Shown: positions 1 to 12,900 of the stretch, piece by piece | Numbering within the stretch: position 1 is the stretch's first letter | How the letters are laid out: every line of letters begins with the position of its first letter | NCBI GenBank assembly: GCA_963457665.1 | Contig: OY735215.1 | Span: 41,541,825 to 41,605,824, forward strand | Direction: 5' to 3' | Source: Thysanoteuthis rhombus | Taxonomy: Eukaryota > Mollusca > Cephalopoda > Oegopsida > Thysanoteuthidae | DNA: 64,000 nucleotides | Notes under the pieces: generated by a model | Told to the model about the DNA's origin: nothing | Seen by the model: only the letters and a program-made list of their open reading frames with translations | Databases searched by the model: none | Program-made: the position numbers and the translations under genes

Positions 1-1500
1 AATGATGATTCAATCCAAACATTTTTGTAACTTAATTGCTACTATTTCTAATTACATCAATTTACTTAGAGCCCTACTAACATAAAAGTCTTCATTGTAG
101 ACCTTTGTTTCATGAGATGAGTACAATTTCTCAATAATCATCTAACTTTCAATCTAACAACTTTTTTTTCCAAGAATTCACCATGCAAAAACCATTCTTT
201 AACAGTCTATTAGTTATGTGCAAAGATTCTCGGCTGTTTTTTGTTTTCTAATCATAGACTGATTACATAGCTGGAAACTTTTGCACACACTTAATAAATA
301 AGAAAATATCATTCTACTTTTATTATAACAAACATAGTTGTTCAATATAGATTGTAAGAATGAGCACCATCAAAAACCGGAAAAGCACTGAAATTCACCA
401 ATCTCAGTAACTCGTGCTCAAATTTCAGAATTTACGTCATTTCCTACACTCGATACAGTGCTATATACATCAAACAAACAAAGGACCTATTTCAGAAGTG
501 CTTCAATGACATCACAAAAACTGGATAAATTATGACAGCTCTAACCAATTGACAGTCTAGGACCACTTCAACGCAGTACATGTAAACAGTATACTGACAT
601 GAACTTTTCACACAACATCCAAGGTCTCATTCTGGGAGGAACGCAACACCAAGGACCTAGACTATTATGAAAACTACTGGAAGGTTTGGCTCAGATCCTT
701 TATTCATATAGCTCCAAAGATACTACCAGAGATTATGGAATTTCACGCGCTGAAAATGATATCACTGTCCTCGATCAGAACAACTTTGGTTGTTGTTGAT
801 GTTCTGAGACTGCCAAATATCATAGCATTTTTAATAATTTCTAACCGATTCAGGTCAACTGGACATTGATAATGGCCTGATAAGCCAAAACATATTTTTG
901 TTATTTAGAAAATATGCTGAGGAAAGAACAAGTTGAACATTGCAAACTTTAAGTTTTTAGTTTAGTTCTCACTTCCATCAAAATACATATCTTTTAATCT
1001 TGAATAAAATCTTGAAGACAGTTGAATAAGTATATGCTACAAAGGGTTTTTTCATAAAATGTTTGAAAAAAAATCAATTGCTTTAAGATGTGTTAGACAG
1101 AGATAATTACTCTGATATATAATGTTATTTCAAGTGTGTAAAAGTCAGTCTCAATATCTTTATAAGTATGTGTGTATAAGTTTTCATTCTATGACTAAAG
1201 GAGACCAATCTTTCTTTTACTTCTGGAGGTTGACTGCACCAAAAAAAAGAATTTGATTAGTTTTCCCTTTGAACAGTTTTCCCTAGGGAAATGAATACTT
1301 GCATTTCAACTTCTTTATTTATCTCTAATGATTGTTGATCTGATAACATGTGTATGGGTACCGCACCCTGGGATTCATGCATAATTGAATATTCAGAAAC
1401 AAAAAGTATTCACAGAGGATGGGCAGCAAGATAACATTCTCAAAGGAATATAAGACTTTTTAAAGTTTTGATTAGATTTTTCTTTTTTTATTTAAAGTTT

Positions 1501-2262
1501 AACAGGTCTGGTTAGTCATTAAACAGTAACATGAATAACGTCTTTGGCAGCATGCCATGTTGGGGATGATCAATTAAAAAATTGGAAAAAAGAAGTGATT
1601 ATTGACTAAGTTACTTCCCTAGCCTTTTATTGGATCAGTCCAAATTTTCTACCGGACACTAAGAGACCTTAGCATCAAACATTGTAAATTGAAACCCCAC
1701 TAAAAACATACGGTGATGGTGATTTTCGAGAGAACAAAAAACTCTTTTTTCTAGTTGTCATCATCATCATCAGTCTTTCAACATCTGTCGTTGGACATAA
1801 ACCTTCCCCAGGATTGGCAACACTTCTCTATCATGGGTGTCGCAGAGCCAATACTTCCTGAATTTGTCTAGCTCGTCTCTCTATCTAATATTCTGCCAGC
1901 CTCGGCTCTGCAAGTGATCTCTGGAGATCCATGTCGTGAGTCACGATGTCCATTGGTTGTCTACCATTCTTGCAACATGGCCAGCCAACTACAATTTGAG
2001 ATTTTCAATGGATTCTATGATGTCCCTGACTCTTGTCTTCTCCCGGATGTACTGTGCTGTCTTGTGGTCTCTCCATGTGACGCCTAGCATAATTTTCTCA
2101 TTTGCACGTTGCATAGTTCTCAATTTGCGGATCTGTCTCTTGGTTAGGTCTCTAGTTCTATTGGTGAAACCTGTACATGTGACATACACATATACATATA
2201 TAATCAGTCAGCCAGAATCTCTTAAAAACTGGAGAAACCTATATAGATAGTTTTCGTTGATA
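1501..2262. mobile_element. MITE-like family A copy, split by a LINE
   Basis: Left part 1501-1756 (CAGGTCTGGTTAGTCA.. end) and right part 2169-2262 (ACCTATATAGATAGTTTTCG to GTTTCTAACT end) form one element once the LINE at 1757-2168 is excluded. Family A ends carry inverted AGAAACYGTCA motifs. It has no coding capacity. Confidence 0.65.
1757..2168 (-). mobile_element. RTE-like LINE, 3' end fragment, inside a MITE
   Basis: Reads on the minus strand into the C-terminus shared by all copies here (TKRQIRKLRTMQRANEKIML, then W-DHKTAQYIREK) and ends in (TGA)n. It is 5'-truncated and splits a MITE-like element whose halves flank it at 1501-1756 and 2169-2262. Confidence 0.8.
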
Positions 2263-2539
2263 GTTTCTAACTGATTGCTAACAAAAGGGTAAAAAAATGT
2301 TGGCAGTTACATGTCCAGTCTGATCAAGTGTAGTGATTCCACATTCTGAAGCCAATGACTCACGGCAAAGGCCACAGGGTATATGGCCATAACACTATGA
2401 ACAAATGAAAACAGGTGTAAAAAATAGTCTGGACCATATCATACTTTGAGTGAAGAGAAAAAAAAATGCTTAAAAAAATGAAAGCAAGAAATCTGTACAA
2501 AAGTGAGAAGAGGATTATTCAAAATGATAATATACTTAC

Positions 2540-2606
2540 ATCGTCACTTTGGTGAAACAACGGAAGAAAAGTCTTCTCCAAGAGGTTATAAGCATGTTCA
2601 TAAGCT
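2540..2606 (-). CDS. SNX14: SNX14 exon 16 (RGS C-terminus)
   Basis: 67 bp, residues 429-450: AYEHAYNLLEKTFLPLFHQS then DD. It matches human [20 protein letters not shown]. It lies beyond a 9.0-kb intron, the longest in the window. The donor is GAT|GTAAGT, and the next exon is outside the window. Confidence 0.94.
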
Positions 2607-5600
2607 CTGCAAAGAGAACAAAGCAAATGAGCACAAACGAATCAGGATCTTTTGCTTGTGATTCTTATCAAGTTCGAATTAAAAGATGTGAGCTAAAGTT
2701 ACCAGCACTCGTCTTTGAAAACTAGAGACTGAATTTACTGAATATATATTGAAAACCATTTTTTTTTTCTGGCTGGTAACTTTTGCACCAAATATTACTT
2801 TTAAGCTCATTTTTCTGCATCTTTAAAATAATCAATTTACAATTCAATAAGATGAATAATTAACGATCAAAAGATACTCAAAACATTATACATAAACCGG
2901 CAAAGACATTTCATACTCCATACATTATGGAATGCCTTACAGAGTTGAATGGGGAATTTCTCTTTATATCTCAACTCTTGAATTCATATTAAAAATTCAA
3001 ATCTTGAATCAAGAGATATAACTTATTTACCTCCCTTGCACTTTTAAGTGAACTTAAATGTTTTTTATATGCAATTCCCAAAGGAGTTCTTTTTTTAATT
3101 TAAGTGTTTAGGAATAGTTACAAGTGAATCAAGAATCTCATCATCATCAGTCTTTTATCATCTGTCGTTGGACATGGGCTTTCCCCAGGTTAGTCACACC
3201 TCTCTATTGTGGAAACCACTGAACCAATACTTTCTAAACTTGTCTAGTTCATCATGCCATCTTATATTCTGCCAGCCTTGGTTTCACTTGTGATCTCTAG
3301 GGAATCCACATTGTGAGTCATGATGTCCAGCAGTTACAATACTCTGACATACACAGGACATACACTTTGGGAAGTGATAGTATCAATGACCTTGGGAATT
3401 TCTACATCTTGAAGACTATAAATGCAACCGCGAGTGGCATTTTATATTCTGCTGCTTTTTCTTTTAGTTGATATATCGAATGGAGATAGTCCTTGTGATT
3501 CTATTGGTGATAATTATGGTGAGAAGTTAGTAGATGCAGTTGAGTAGACTTACTGATCAGTTGTTGTCGAGGTCTATTGGCTTTCCTTTTTTATGTAACA
3601 GCATTATGATTGCAGTGTTCTAATCTTCTGGGACTTGACTTAGTTTTAGGCATAAGTTGAATAAAATGACTAGTTTCTCAGTGATGAACTAGTCAGCTTT
3701 TTTGAGTAGGTGGATGGTGATGTTATTTAGTTCAGGAGCTTTTCCTTTTTTTGTTTGATATTGTGGAAAATGTTATTGAAAGATCAAACAATCTCAATTT
3801 CAGCTTAAATTTTGTAGTATCTGGTTTTGCAAACAGAAAATATTGTAAGCTTATATCCATATCATCAGCCTTTTAGCGTCCATTGTTGCATAAAGACCTT
3901 ACCTAAGATTCGCCAGACCACTCAGTCATAGGCGGTGCTGAACCAATACTTTCTGAACTTGTCTAGTTTGTCTCGCCAACTTATATTCTGCTGGTCACAT
4001 TGTGAGTCATCTGCCATTCTTGCAACATGATCAGCCCATAGCCTTTTGTGTTTCCTTATGGATTCTATGATGTCTTGGACTCATATTTTTTCTCTAATTT
4101 ATTGTGCTGTGTTGTGATCTCTCCATGTGAGATTGAGCACGATTCTTTCCAGTGAACGCTACATGGTTCTCAGATTGAGGGTCAATCTTTTGGTTAGGTT
4201 CCATGTTTCAGCTTTGTAGGTGACTATTGGGAGGATCCATTGGTTCCATACCTTTTTTTTTTAGGACTAATGGAATTTTTTTGTTCTTGAAGGTTGAACT
4301 TGACTTTGCCATCCTAGAATGATTCTCCATTCGATTTTTTCTTCTGAGGATTCCATGGAGGTTCATTGTTCAAAGTAGATGTTGTGGTCTACTTTCTCCA
4401 GCTCTGCATTTTTGATTTTGATCATTGTATGTTTGTCTTAAACGTATGTCTTGTACATGACCTTTGTTTCACTGGAATTTATGCGAAGACCAACTTACTT
4501 GTTTTCTTCATATACTTAGCCTAGCATTAGTTGGAGGTAATGATGGTTCTCAATTCATATATTCAAAAAAATAATTGTATTGCTATAACTCCTCACTAGA
4601 ACTTTTGGATTTCAGTAAACAGATTTTATAAAAGCAACAGGAGCTATCAGCAAAAATGCATTCATGAAGCCAGTTAAATCAGTATGTTAACTGCACAAAC
4701 AGTTGATCTCAAAAAAGACATATCTTTCTTTGTGTTCACTGAGGATTGTGCCAGAGAGGGCAGCCCGTAATAAACTAAGTAGCTACCCAAAACGGTTATA
4801 AAACATGTCCGGCTAGTCACTTAATGCGTGACACATACATAGCCGACCAGCTAGCCAAAATTACATAAAAACCAAAGAGACCTATGCTGACAGTTTTGGT
4901 TGACAGTTTCTATTAGAAAACATGTGTTAAATATTTTGCATCAATGTGGTATCCAACAGGAATCCCTTTCAACTGATATACATTCATTTTTTTATATCCA
5001 TTTTTTTTCTCTCCTGATAACCAATCTCAACAAAAAGTTAGAGTAGACAAAAAAATCAGACAAGATAACTGCATTTCTTTCTTCCAAACTGGGAAAGCCT
5101 GACTCCCGTCCACTGTCGTGAAAGATGGGCATCATACAGAGTAGAGAGTGTGTTCCTGAAAGGTATGGTTAATGATGATCTAGTAAAGCTGCTGAAATAA
5201 AATAAAGAGTAGAAATGGATGGACAAAATAACATAACCACTGTCTCAGCCCCCCCCCCCCATCATGAAACCTTGAATTAAAGGAAAATATTTCTTGAAAA
5301 AATGTAATTTTCCAGTCTGTAGACTTGTAAATCAATTCCCATAATGAAAGGGCCACCGAGAGGGAGAAAATAATTATTATGGCACTGTGCCATCAAACAT
5401 ATCTCTGCTCAACATCTCTACACATGACAATAGAAAAAGCTCCCAAACATCATTTCTTCAAAGACTAACTCAATTAGGCCAGGAGTGCACATAGGTGTGC
5501 TTTAAATTTTGCAGCCATTCTCAGTACAGTGGCCATTTTGAATACATAATGAAGTCACATGGCTATTACATTTGTATAATTCTGTCATTAATGAAATCCA

Positions 5601-8600
5601 TATCTTATATCCTTTAAAAAGATATACAACTTCCCAGCGTTTCTTAGAAAATAAGAAAGCTTAACACATGTCCTTGCTTTGTAACACTTAAAAAAAACGA
5701 AGCTTGAATTAATCTAAGTTGATCACAATGCACCTATATAATTTCAAAAATACTTCTGTGTCTGTATTAAACAATTGAATATGGAAGGTCTATTATCTAT
5801 AAAACACATCTCCATTGACAATAAGTAATTACAATTTTCTTATTCTCAAAAATAGGTATAATTTTCACCATCAACAAATATTGTTCTCAGTTTGAAAATA
5901 GGCATAAAAACAAATGAATTTTTATTATTGACTAAAAATTTTGCAAATCAGACAATTTTTTTTAATATACTTAAGAAATGTTTCAGTTACAATTTTTTTT
6001 TTGATAAACATTCGACTGAGAAAATAATTTGTTTATTCACTTTATTCTATCATAAAGGACTGTGATTAGCAGTTGATAGACCTTATTCATTTTGTATTTG
6101 ATTGAATTAACTACTCAGAAACCAGTGGCTCAATTTGACAGGAAATTGCCCCTTTTCTCTAAATGCATCATCTATTATACATAGTATAGGGCCAAAAAAA
6201 ATTGTGCTATGATGTGCTGTTTTTTGCAATGTAATGGTAACATAATCACAAACAAACATACTGAAATTGGATCATTATGATATAGATAATATCAATAAAT
6301 CATAAATAATAAATCCAGAGCACTGCATTAATATCAGATGCAATAACTATAAATGCATTTCTGTAATGAATATACAACATAGAATAACAAGTCTGGTTAG
6401 TCACTCGATAGAAACTATCATGTATCAAACGCCTTTTGGCAGCATGCTGCATTGGGAGTGATCAATTGGAAAAGAGGTGATCAATGAATAAGTTACTTCT
6501 CCCACCTTTTGTTGGATCACTAAAAAGTCCAAATTAAAAAAATTTTTAAAAACCAACTTGAACGCTACTGGGCACAAACTAAGGGACCAATTTAGCATGA
6601 ACTCACCTTGTAAATTGGACTCCCCCCCAATTTATTAGGGGATGGGAATTTTGAAAACAAAAAAAAAAAAAAATTTCTGAGTAACATGAGTAAATATTTA
6701 AATTATCACCCCATTGGCTCCTTTGATTCAGTTAATACACTTGAAAAACACATATATCAAAAAAATTACTTAAGAAACCTATGTTGACAGTTTTGGTAGG
6801 TGGTCTCTAGCAATCACTCTATTTCTAAAATGAAAAACTAATGAATTTTATAAAAAGATTACAGAATGTTTTCCATTGCATGGCCGCATACCTCATAATC
6901 AATTTCACACTACAAATAAGAAGTCAAGCATAAACAGTCTGGAAAGATAAAATCCTGGAGCAATTAGGTTCCTCAACAAATTTCTACATGGTTGCAACAA
7001 ATCTTCACTACAAGGAATAAAGAAGATTTTTAGTCCAGTTTCGGCTCAGTAAGCCAGAAAGAATCCTATCCTCAGCAACCAGTCAATCTTTAATTTGAAT
7101 TTATTGTCCATCTGCACAAGGCATAAAACCATAAAGCTGAAAATGCCGATGAAATTTTATGAATCAGTTCATCACTGTAAAATCAGTTCATCACTGTAAA
7201 ACATTCTTTATGGACATATCCGGTTAATGTTGGAATAATGCCAAAGCTAAGAGAGAGAATTGGGAAATTCATTCAGCTCAGTGAAGCAAATGACGATATA
7301 ATTAGATTTGAGCCTAATGAATTAATACTGGTGACAAAACTCATTAGAATGTGTAAAATAGAAAATATTGTTAAATACTAAAAACAGTCTCCTAGAATAA
7401 ATAATTCTTCTCTACAATTATTACCGTGTTATCTAAGAAAGACACAAAATTAACTGATAAGGCCGTTTCTTGCAATATAGAAAAGTCATGATTTATTAAC
7501 AACCTAGGTTGGCAAACTCATGGTAGGCTAACTTTCAAGAACAAAAAAAATCCCATTAGTCTTAAAAAGAAGGGTATACAACCAATGTATCCTCCTGATA
7601 GTCACCTATGGAGAAGAAACATAGAGCCTGACCTAAAAAATACCCTCAAACTGTGCACAAGAGAGAATCATGCTTAACATCACATAGATCACAAGACAGC
7701 ACAGTAAACAGGCTTCAGAGATATCAGAGAATTGGTAGAAAACTCAAATGGCAATGAGCTGGTCAAGTTGCTAGAATGTAAGACAACTGTTGGACATCAC
7801 AACTCACAACATGGATCCCTAGAGATCATACGCAAGACTATTCAGAAAGTATTAGCTCTGCAACACCCGTGATAAAGTGGTCTCGTGAATTTTGGGAAAG
7901 ATCTTTATCCTACAACAGACACCAAAAGGCTGCTGCTGATGATGATTTTATGTGTGTGTATGCATGAATATATTCTTGCTCATAAAATAAACATTTATTG
8001 GGGAATTATCTCATTAATCATTGCTACATACAACAGACTGGTTTAATCACTGTTGCTGGGTTTAAGTAATTCATGTGTTCTGACATCTATATACATCTAT
8101 CTATCCGGATTTTATCCAGCTTTCACCATCCATAGTAAATATTTGAAATTGTTTATTCATTGGAAATTTTTTTTTTTGTTCTCTTGAAAATTCTGCTCAA
8201 AAGTTGGTTCCAATGGGGTGGTTGAACATGCAACCTAAGTTTATACTAAATCGGTCAATGATGCTCATTTTTTTTTTTTTAAAGACCTTTCTTAATGATC
8301 ACAGTTCAACAAAAGACAAGAGATATCACTTATTCATTGATCACCCTTTTTTCCGATTTTTTAATAGATCAACCCCAATACATCATATATGGGTGATGGT
8401 GATTCATAATTTCCCTTGGAATACTAGTTCTTTTCTCTTTATGAATCAGTTCATCACTAAAATATCTTTATAAACATTTGATGTAAATGTGGAAGTAGAA
8501 AATACAGGTATGCGTTGCATAAGGTCATGTTCTGGTAAGTAGGACATTTAGCATTTTAGACATTAAGCAAACATTATATAACACTGTACATTGTACACAC

Positions 8601-9868
8601 CTATGCCATACTGTCTGATAGCAAAACTACTTGAACCAACTAAATAGCAGAATTTATGCACTACATTGCAGATAGGATCATATTATGTGCACTTTTTCAA
8701 ATAGGATATATAAAATAACAATCATTACGCTAGCTACAAAGCTTAAGCTAACTAAGGCCCGCTTACATACCAACATTAGCAGTCTACAATAACCTTTCTG
8801 CATTCTTAATAGAAAATACTGTAGTCATCATCTTCAGTCTTTCAACGTCTGTCATTGGACACAGACCCTCCACAGGATTTGCCACGCTTCTCAGAGCCAG
8901 TACTTTCTGAATGTGTCTAGCTCATCTCTCTATCTAAAACTCAGCCAGCCTTGGTTGCACATGTGATCTCTGGGGATCCATGTCTTGAGTTGCAATATCC
9001 ATCGGTTGTCTGCCATTCTTGCAACATAGCCAGCCCACTGCCATTTGAGATTTTTAATAGATTCTTTGATGTCCCTGACTCCTGTCTTCTTCCAGATGTA
9101 CTGTGCTGTCTTGTGGTCTTTCCATGTGAGGCCAAGCATAATTTTTTCATGTGCACGTCGCATGGTTCTCAATTTGCAGATCTGTCTCTTGGTCAAGTTC
9201 TATGTTTCAGCTCCATAAGAGACTATTTGGAGGATGCATTAAGTATACTTTTATCATGAAATTAAGAGACATTATACAAGTACTGTCTGTATCACAGTAC
9301 AGTTACAGATGTACATTAAAAGATATGCACTGGTAAACATAGCATAGCCTAGCCTATGTTGACAAAACGTTTACATTTGTCAGGAGTTATAAATGTCAGT
9401 ACTTTTTGCAATATCAAAAGCAATTATTTTCATAGTTCAAAGATACACAGTCAAAGTTGATTTTATTATTATCATGAAAAGAAGCAAGTATTGGGTGAGT
9501 CTTCACTTAAAAAAAATGAAAACCAAAAAATTGATAACGGAATTCATAAGGAGAAAAAACATGAAGGGAAAGGTACAGTAGCATACTCATTGATAGAGAA
9601 TTCTTACGAAAATATCATTCAACTCACGTAACTCAACAGTGGACAATAGTTATGTAATAATAAAAAATATCATAAAATGAAGTATGCAAAATTGTATAGA
9701 ATGCAGCCGAAATAGAAACATATCACACTATGAGCGTACCATAGATTACATTTTCATGGTATAACAATGCACTTACTGGAGCACAAAATTAATCTTAATT
9801 TGTGCTGTAAACTTTCATGGATTAAGTATTGCGACGCATTATTTATATTAAGTTTGACTAGTTTTCAC

Positions 9869-9908
<40 letters not shown>

Positions 9909-12900
9909 ACAACTAGAAATCAAGTTGTTAGCTTTGTTCTTTGCTTCATAAATTTGCTTATATACAACAAAAATAGGATGAGTATCTTTTGAACAGAAAT
10001 AAGGAAAAACTTAAGAGCATATTTTTTAAAATCCTAATTATGTTTTAAAATAGGGTATCAAAGATTTCCCTAGTTGTGCGGTCACTCCTATATTACAGCA
10101 TCTGACACAAAACTATGGTTGAATTTTTATCAATGAGAGAGGAGAATTACCAATAAAATGACAATAAAAAATTCAGTAGAGTAAAAGCATAAGCCAGTAA
10201 CATACGTCTAATATTTACATCAAATATTATGTAAAGCATTCACTGTACATCTGTAATAACATTATACATCTGGCTGCACAATCACTTTGTTTATGTTTTA
10301 AAAGCAACTCAATCTGCTTACGTCTGTTACATCCTGTTTGCTGATCAAGGTTTTTCGACTCTATTAAAACCTTATGGGATCTCAGACATATATGTAATTG
10401 GACATTAGGTGACGGATACCAGTATTATCAAATACTGAATACATCTTAGAGTGAATAATTCTTCACTACAGTTATTATTATTGACAGATTTGACTTGTTT
10501 CCCACAATGTAGAATAGTACTAATTCATTAATGATTATTTAAATAAAAACTTTCAACAAATAATTCACAATTCAAGACATTGTAACTGGTTTACATTTGT
10601 GAATGTATTTTGCTGATAAGTATGTATGTATCTATGAACATTAAAAGTATTTATCATCATGTGAAAGACTATAAAACTCATATCAATTTTATAGAAAGTA
10701 ACTAATTCAGTTGAGAAAGTTTCATATTTACAATACTTTCTGTTTATGTGTGCAGGAATTTATTCTTGCTCATAAAATAAACATTTATAAGGAAATCATC
10801 TCACTGTTTTCTTTTTTGATAGGATATTTTCATAATTTTATAAGCAAGAATATATACACTACATTAGGAATTTGAATATTGTTTGAAATTCACAGATGAG
10901 CCATTATCATCTTTTCACAAGTTAAACAACAAACACAGTCATTGGGAACAGATGACAATAGATTTATCTTTGAACAATGGAAAATTATGAGATTAATGAA
11001 GTCTAGACACATTAAAAACCAAAGAGTGTGAACATTCCAAGGAAATGTATATATATATATATATATGTGAGAGAGAGAGATGGGGAGTATGTTCAAAGAG
11101 ATTATATCATATTTGCTTTTTATCATCAATAATAAATGTTACAATGAACATTAGATATAAAAGCATTACACATTTCATGTTTAAATATGCATTACGTCAA
11201 ATATCTCTTAAAAAATGTACATTTATCACAGAAATGCTCTGTATTCAGCTATTAGCAATGGAAAATTTTCCAACCACTTCTTTATTGCAATAATGATTAA
11301 AGGACTAAGCTAGAAATATCTATAATGTTTTTTCCTGATTAGGATTGTCATTCTCAATGTAATAAAAAGAATCGTTTTCTTTGGTCGGTCAAAAAAAATC
11401 ATACTTATGGAAGTATCATTTCTATCTTCAGAGAGGAGAGTTTTCAATTTGCATGGAACATTCACAGAAGACATTACTTCTTCATTGTGATCAATGTAAT
11501 GGTCAAAAAGATATAACTTTACAATTAAGTTATTCCCGTTGAAATAGGTATCCAATTTTTCTCCTATGAATTTATTTAAATGTTAAAAGACTTACTTAAA
11601 AAGTGGTGGTGATGTCCTTAATTTCACAACATTTTGGAAAGGCCCTTCCACAACTGCAATTAAAGAAGGAAACAAATGAAATTATTAAGCAAATTAAAAC
11701 ATGAAATCATCAAAAAATAAGTGTAGTTTAATTTTACATTCTTTTCTAATTGTGTTAATTAAAGATTTGGGTAGCTAAAGATGCAAAATACAAAAATCGA
11801 AACCTGAATAGAATACTTTTTCATTAAATCTTACAAAACTCTTTACACTAAATGAAAGCTCAAAAATGAATATAATTTTTGTACAGTGATGATATAACTT
11901 ACTGGTCCAAGCAAAGCAAAACAGGCTTTTAATTTGATCTAAATCCTCATTTATTTATCATTTATTAAATAATTCAAATTGTCAACTCTGACAGCTACAG
12001 TTGATCTCAAACTAAAAGTCTATAGTTTTCAATCATGGTTATGGCATTGTAGATGGAAGATGTTATTTTCAAGCTAATCAGTCACCAAGTTGACCATAAA
12101 CCTGAGCTATCACTTGGAATTGAGAGTTAGTTTTGGAAAATTCCAAAAAAAATTATCTTGCGGGGTCCAGGTCCTGCTCAAACTCAAAATGATGATTTGA
12201 TTTCCATTTATCTAACAATCTTACTATAATTCACCTATCTTTTTTTGAATCCCATCAGATATTTAAATTGGATGTGATCTGAGAGTTTAATGGATTGAGC
12301 CTTGGCATGGGAGGTGAAAGAGTTTCAAGTAAATAAATGGACAGAAGAAGAACTGATAATAATCGCAGTAACAGACAAAGAAAGAAATATGGAGATTGAT
12401 TTTAGGAACAGAAAAATTAGTTGGCCAAGAAAAATCAAACCCATTATATATATCTCTACTAAATTGGTCAAATATAAAAACTGGAATAAAAAGAAAATTA
12501 TTTCACAAATAATTAACCTTGTAATAATAAAATTGAAAAGTTTGTTGAGCATGTATAAAAATTGTGCAATGCATTTCGTTATTGTTGTATGAAAATTATA
12601 ATTTCAAAAAATGGGTAACGGAAAATTCAAAAAGTGAAATATAAATTCATAAATTGTAAATGAATAATCATGTGGATAATAATATGAAAGCTAACATAGA
12701 TGAAAACAATGCAATTCAGCCATCTGATTGATGATGTGATCAGGGAAGAGCCTTGTGATGTTAACAGGGTTTTTACCCCATATCAGACAGTGAATTTTCA
12801 ATTCCAAGATACGCGTCATGTTTAAATTCTTAGGTATAAATATTGGTATAAAGGAAGAAAAAAGAGAGACCTTTCAACCCAACCTCAGTGTCCATTGCGG

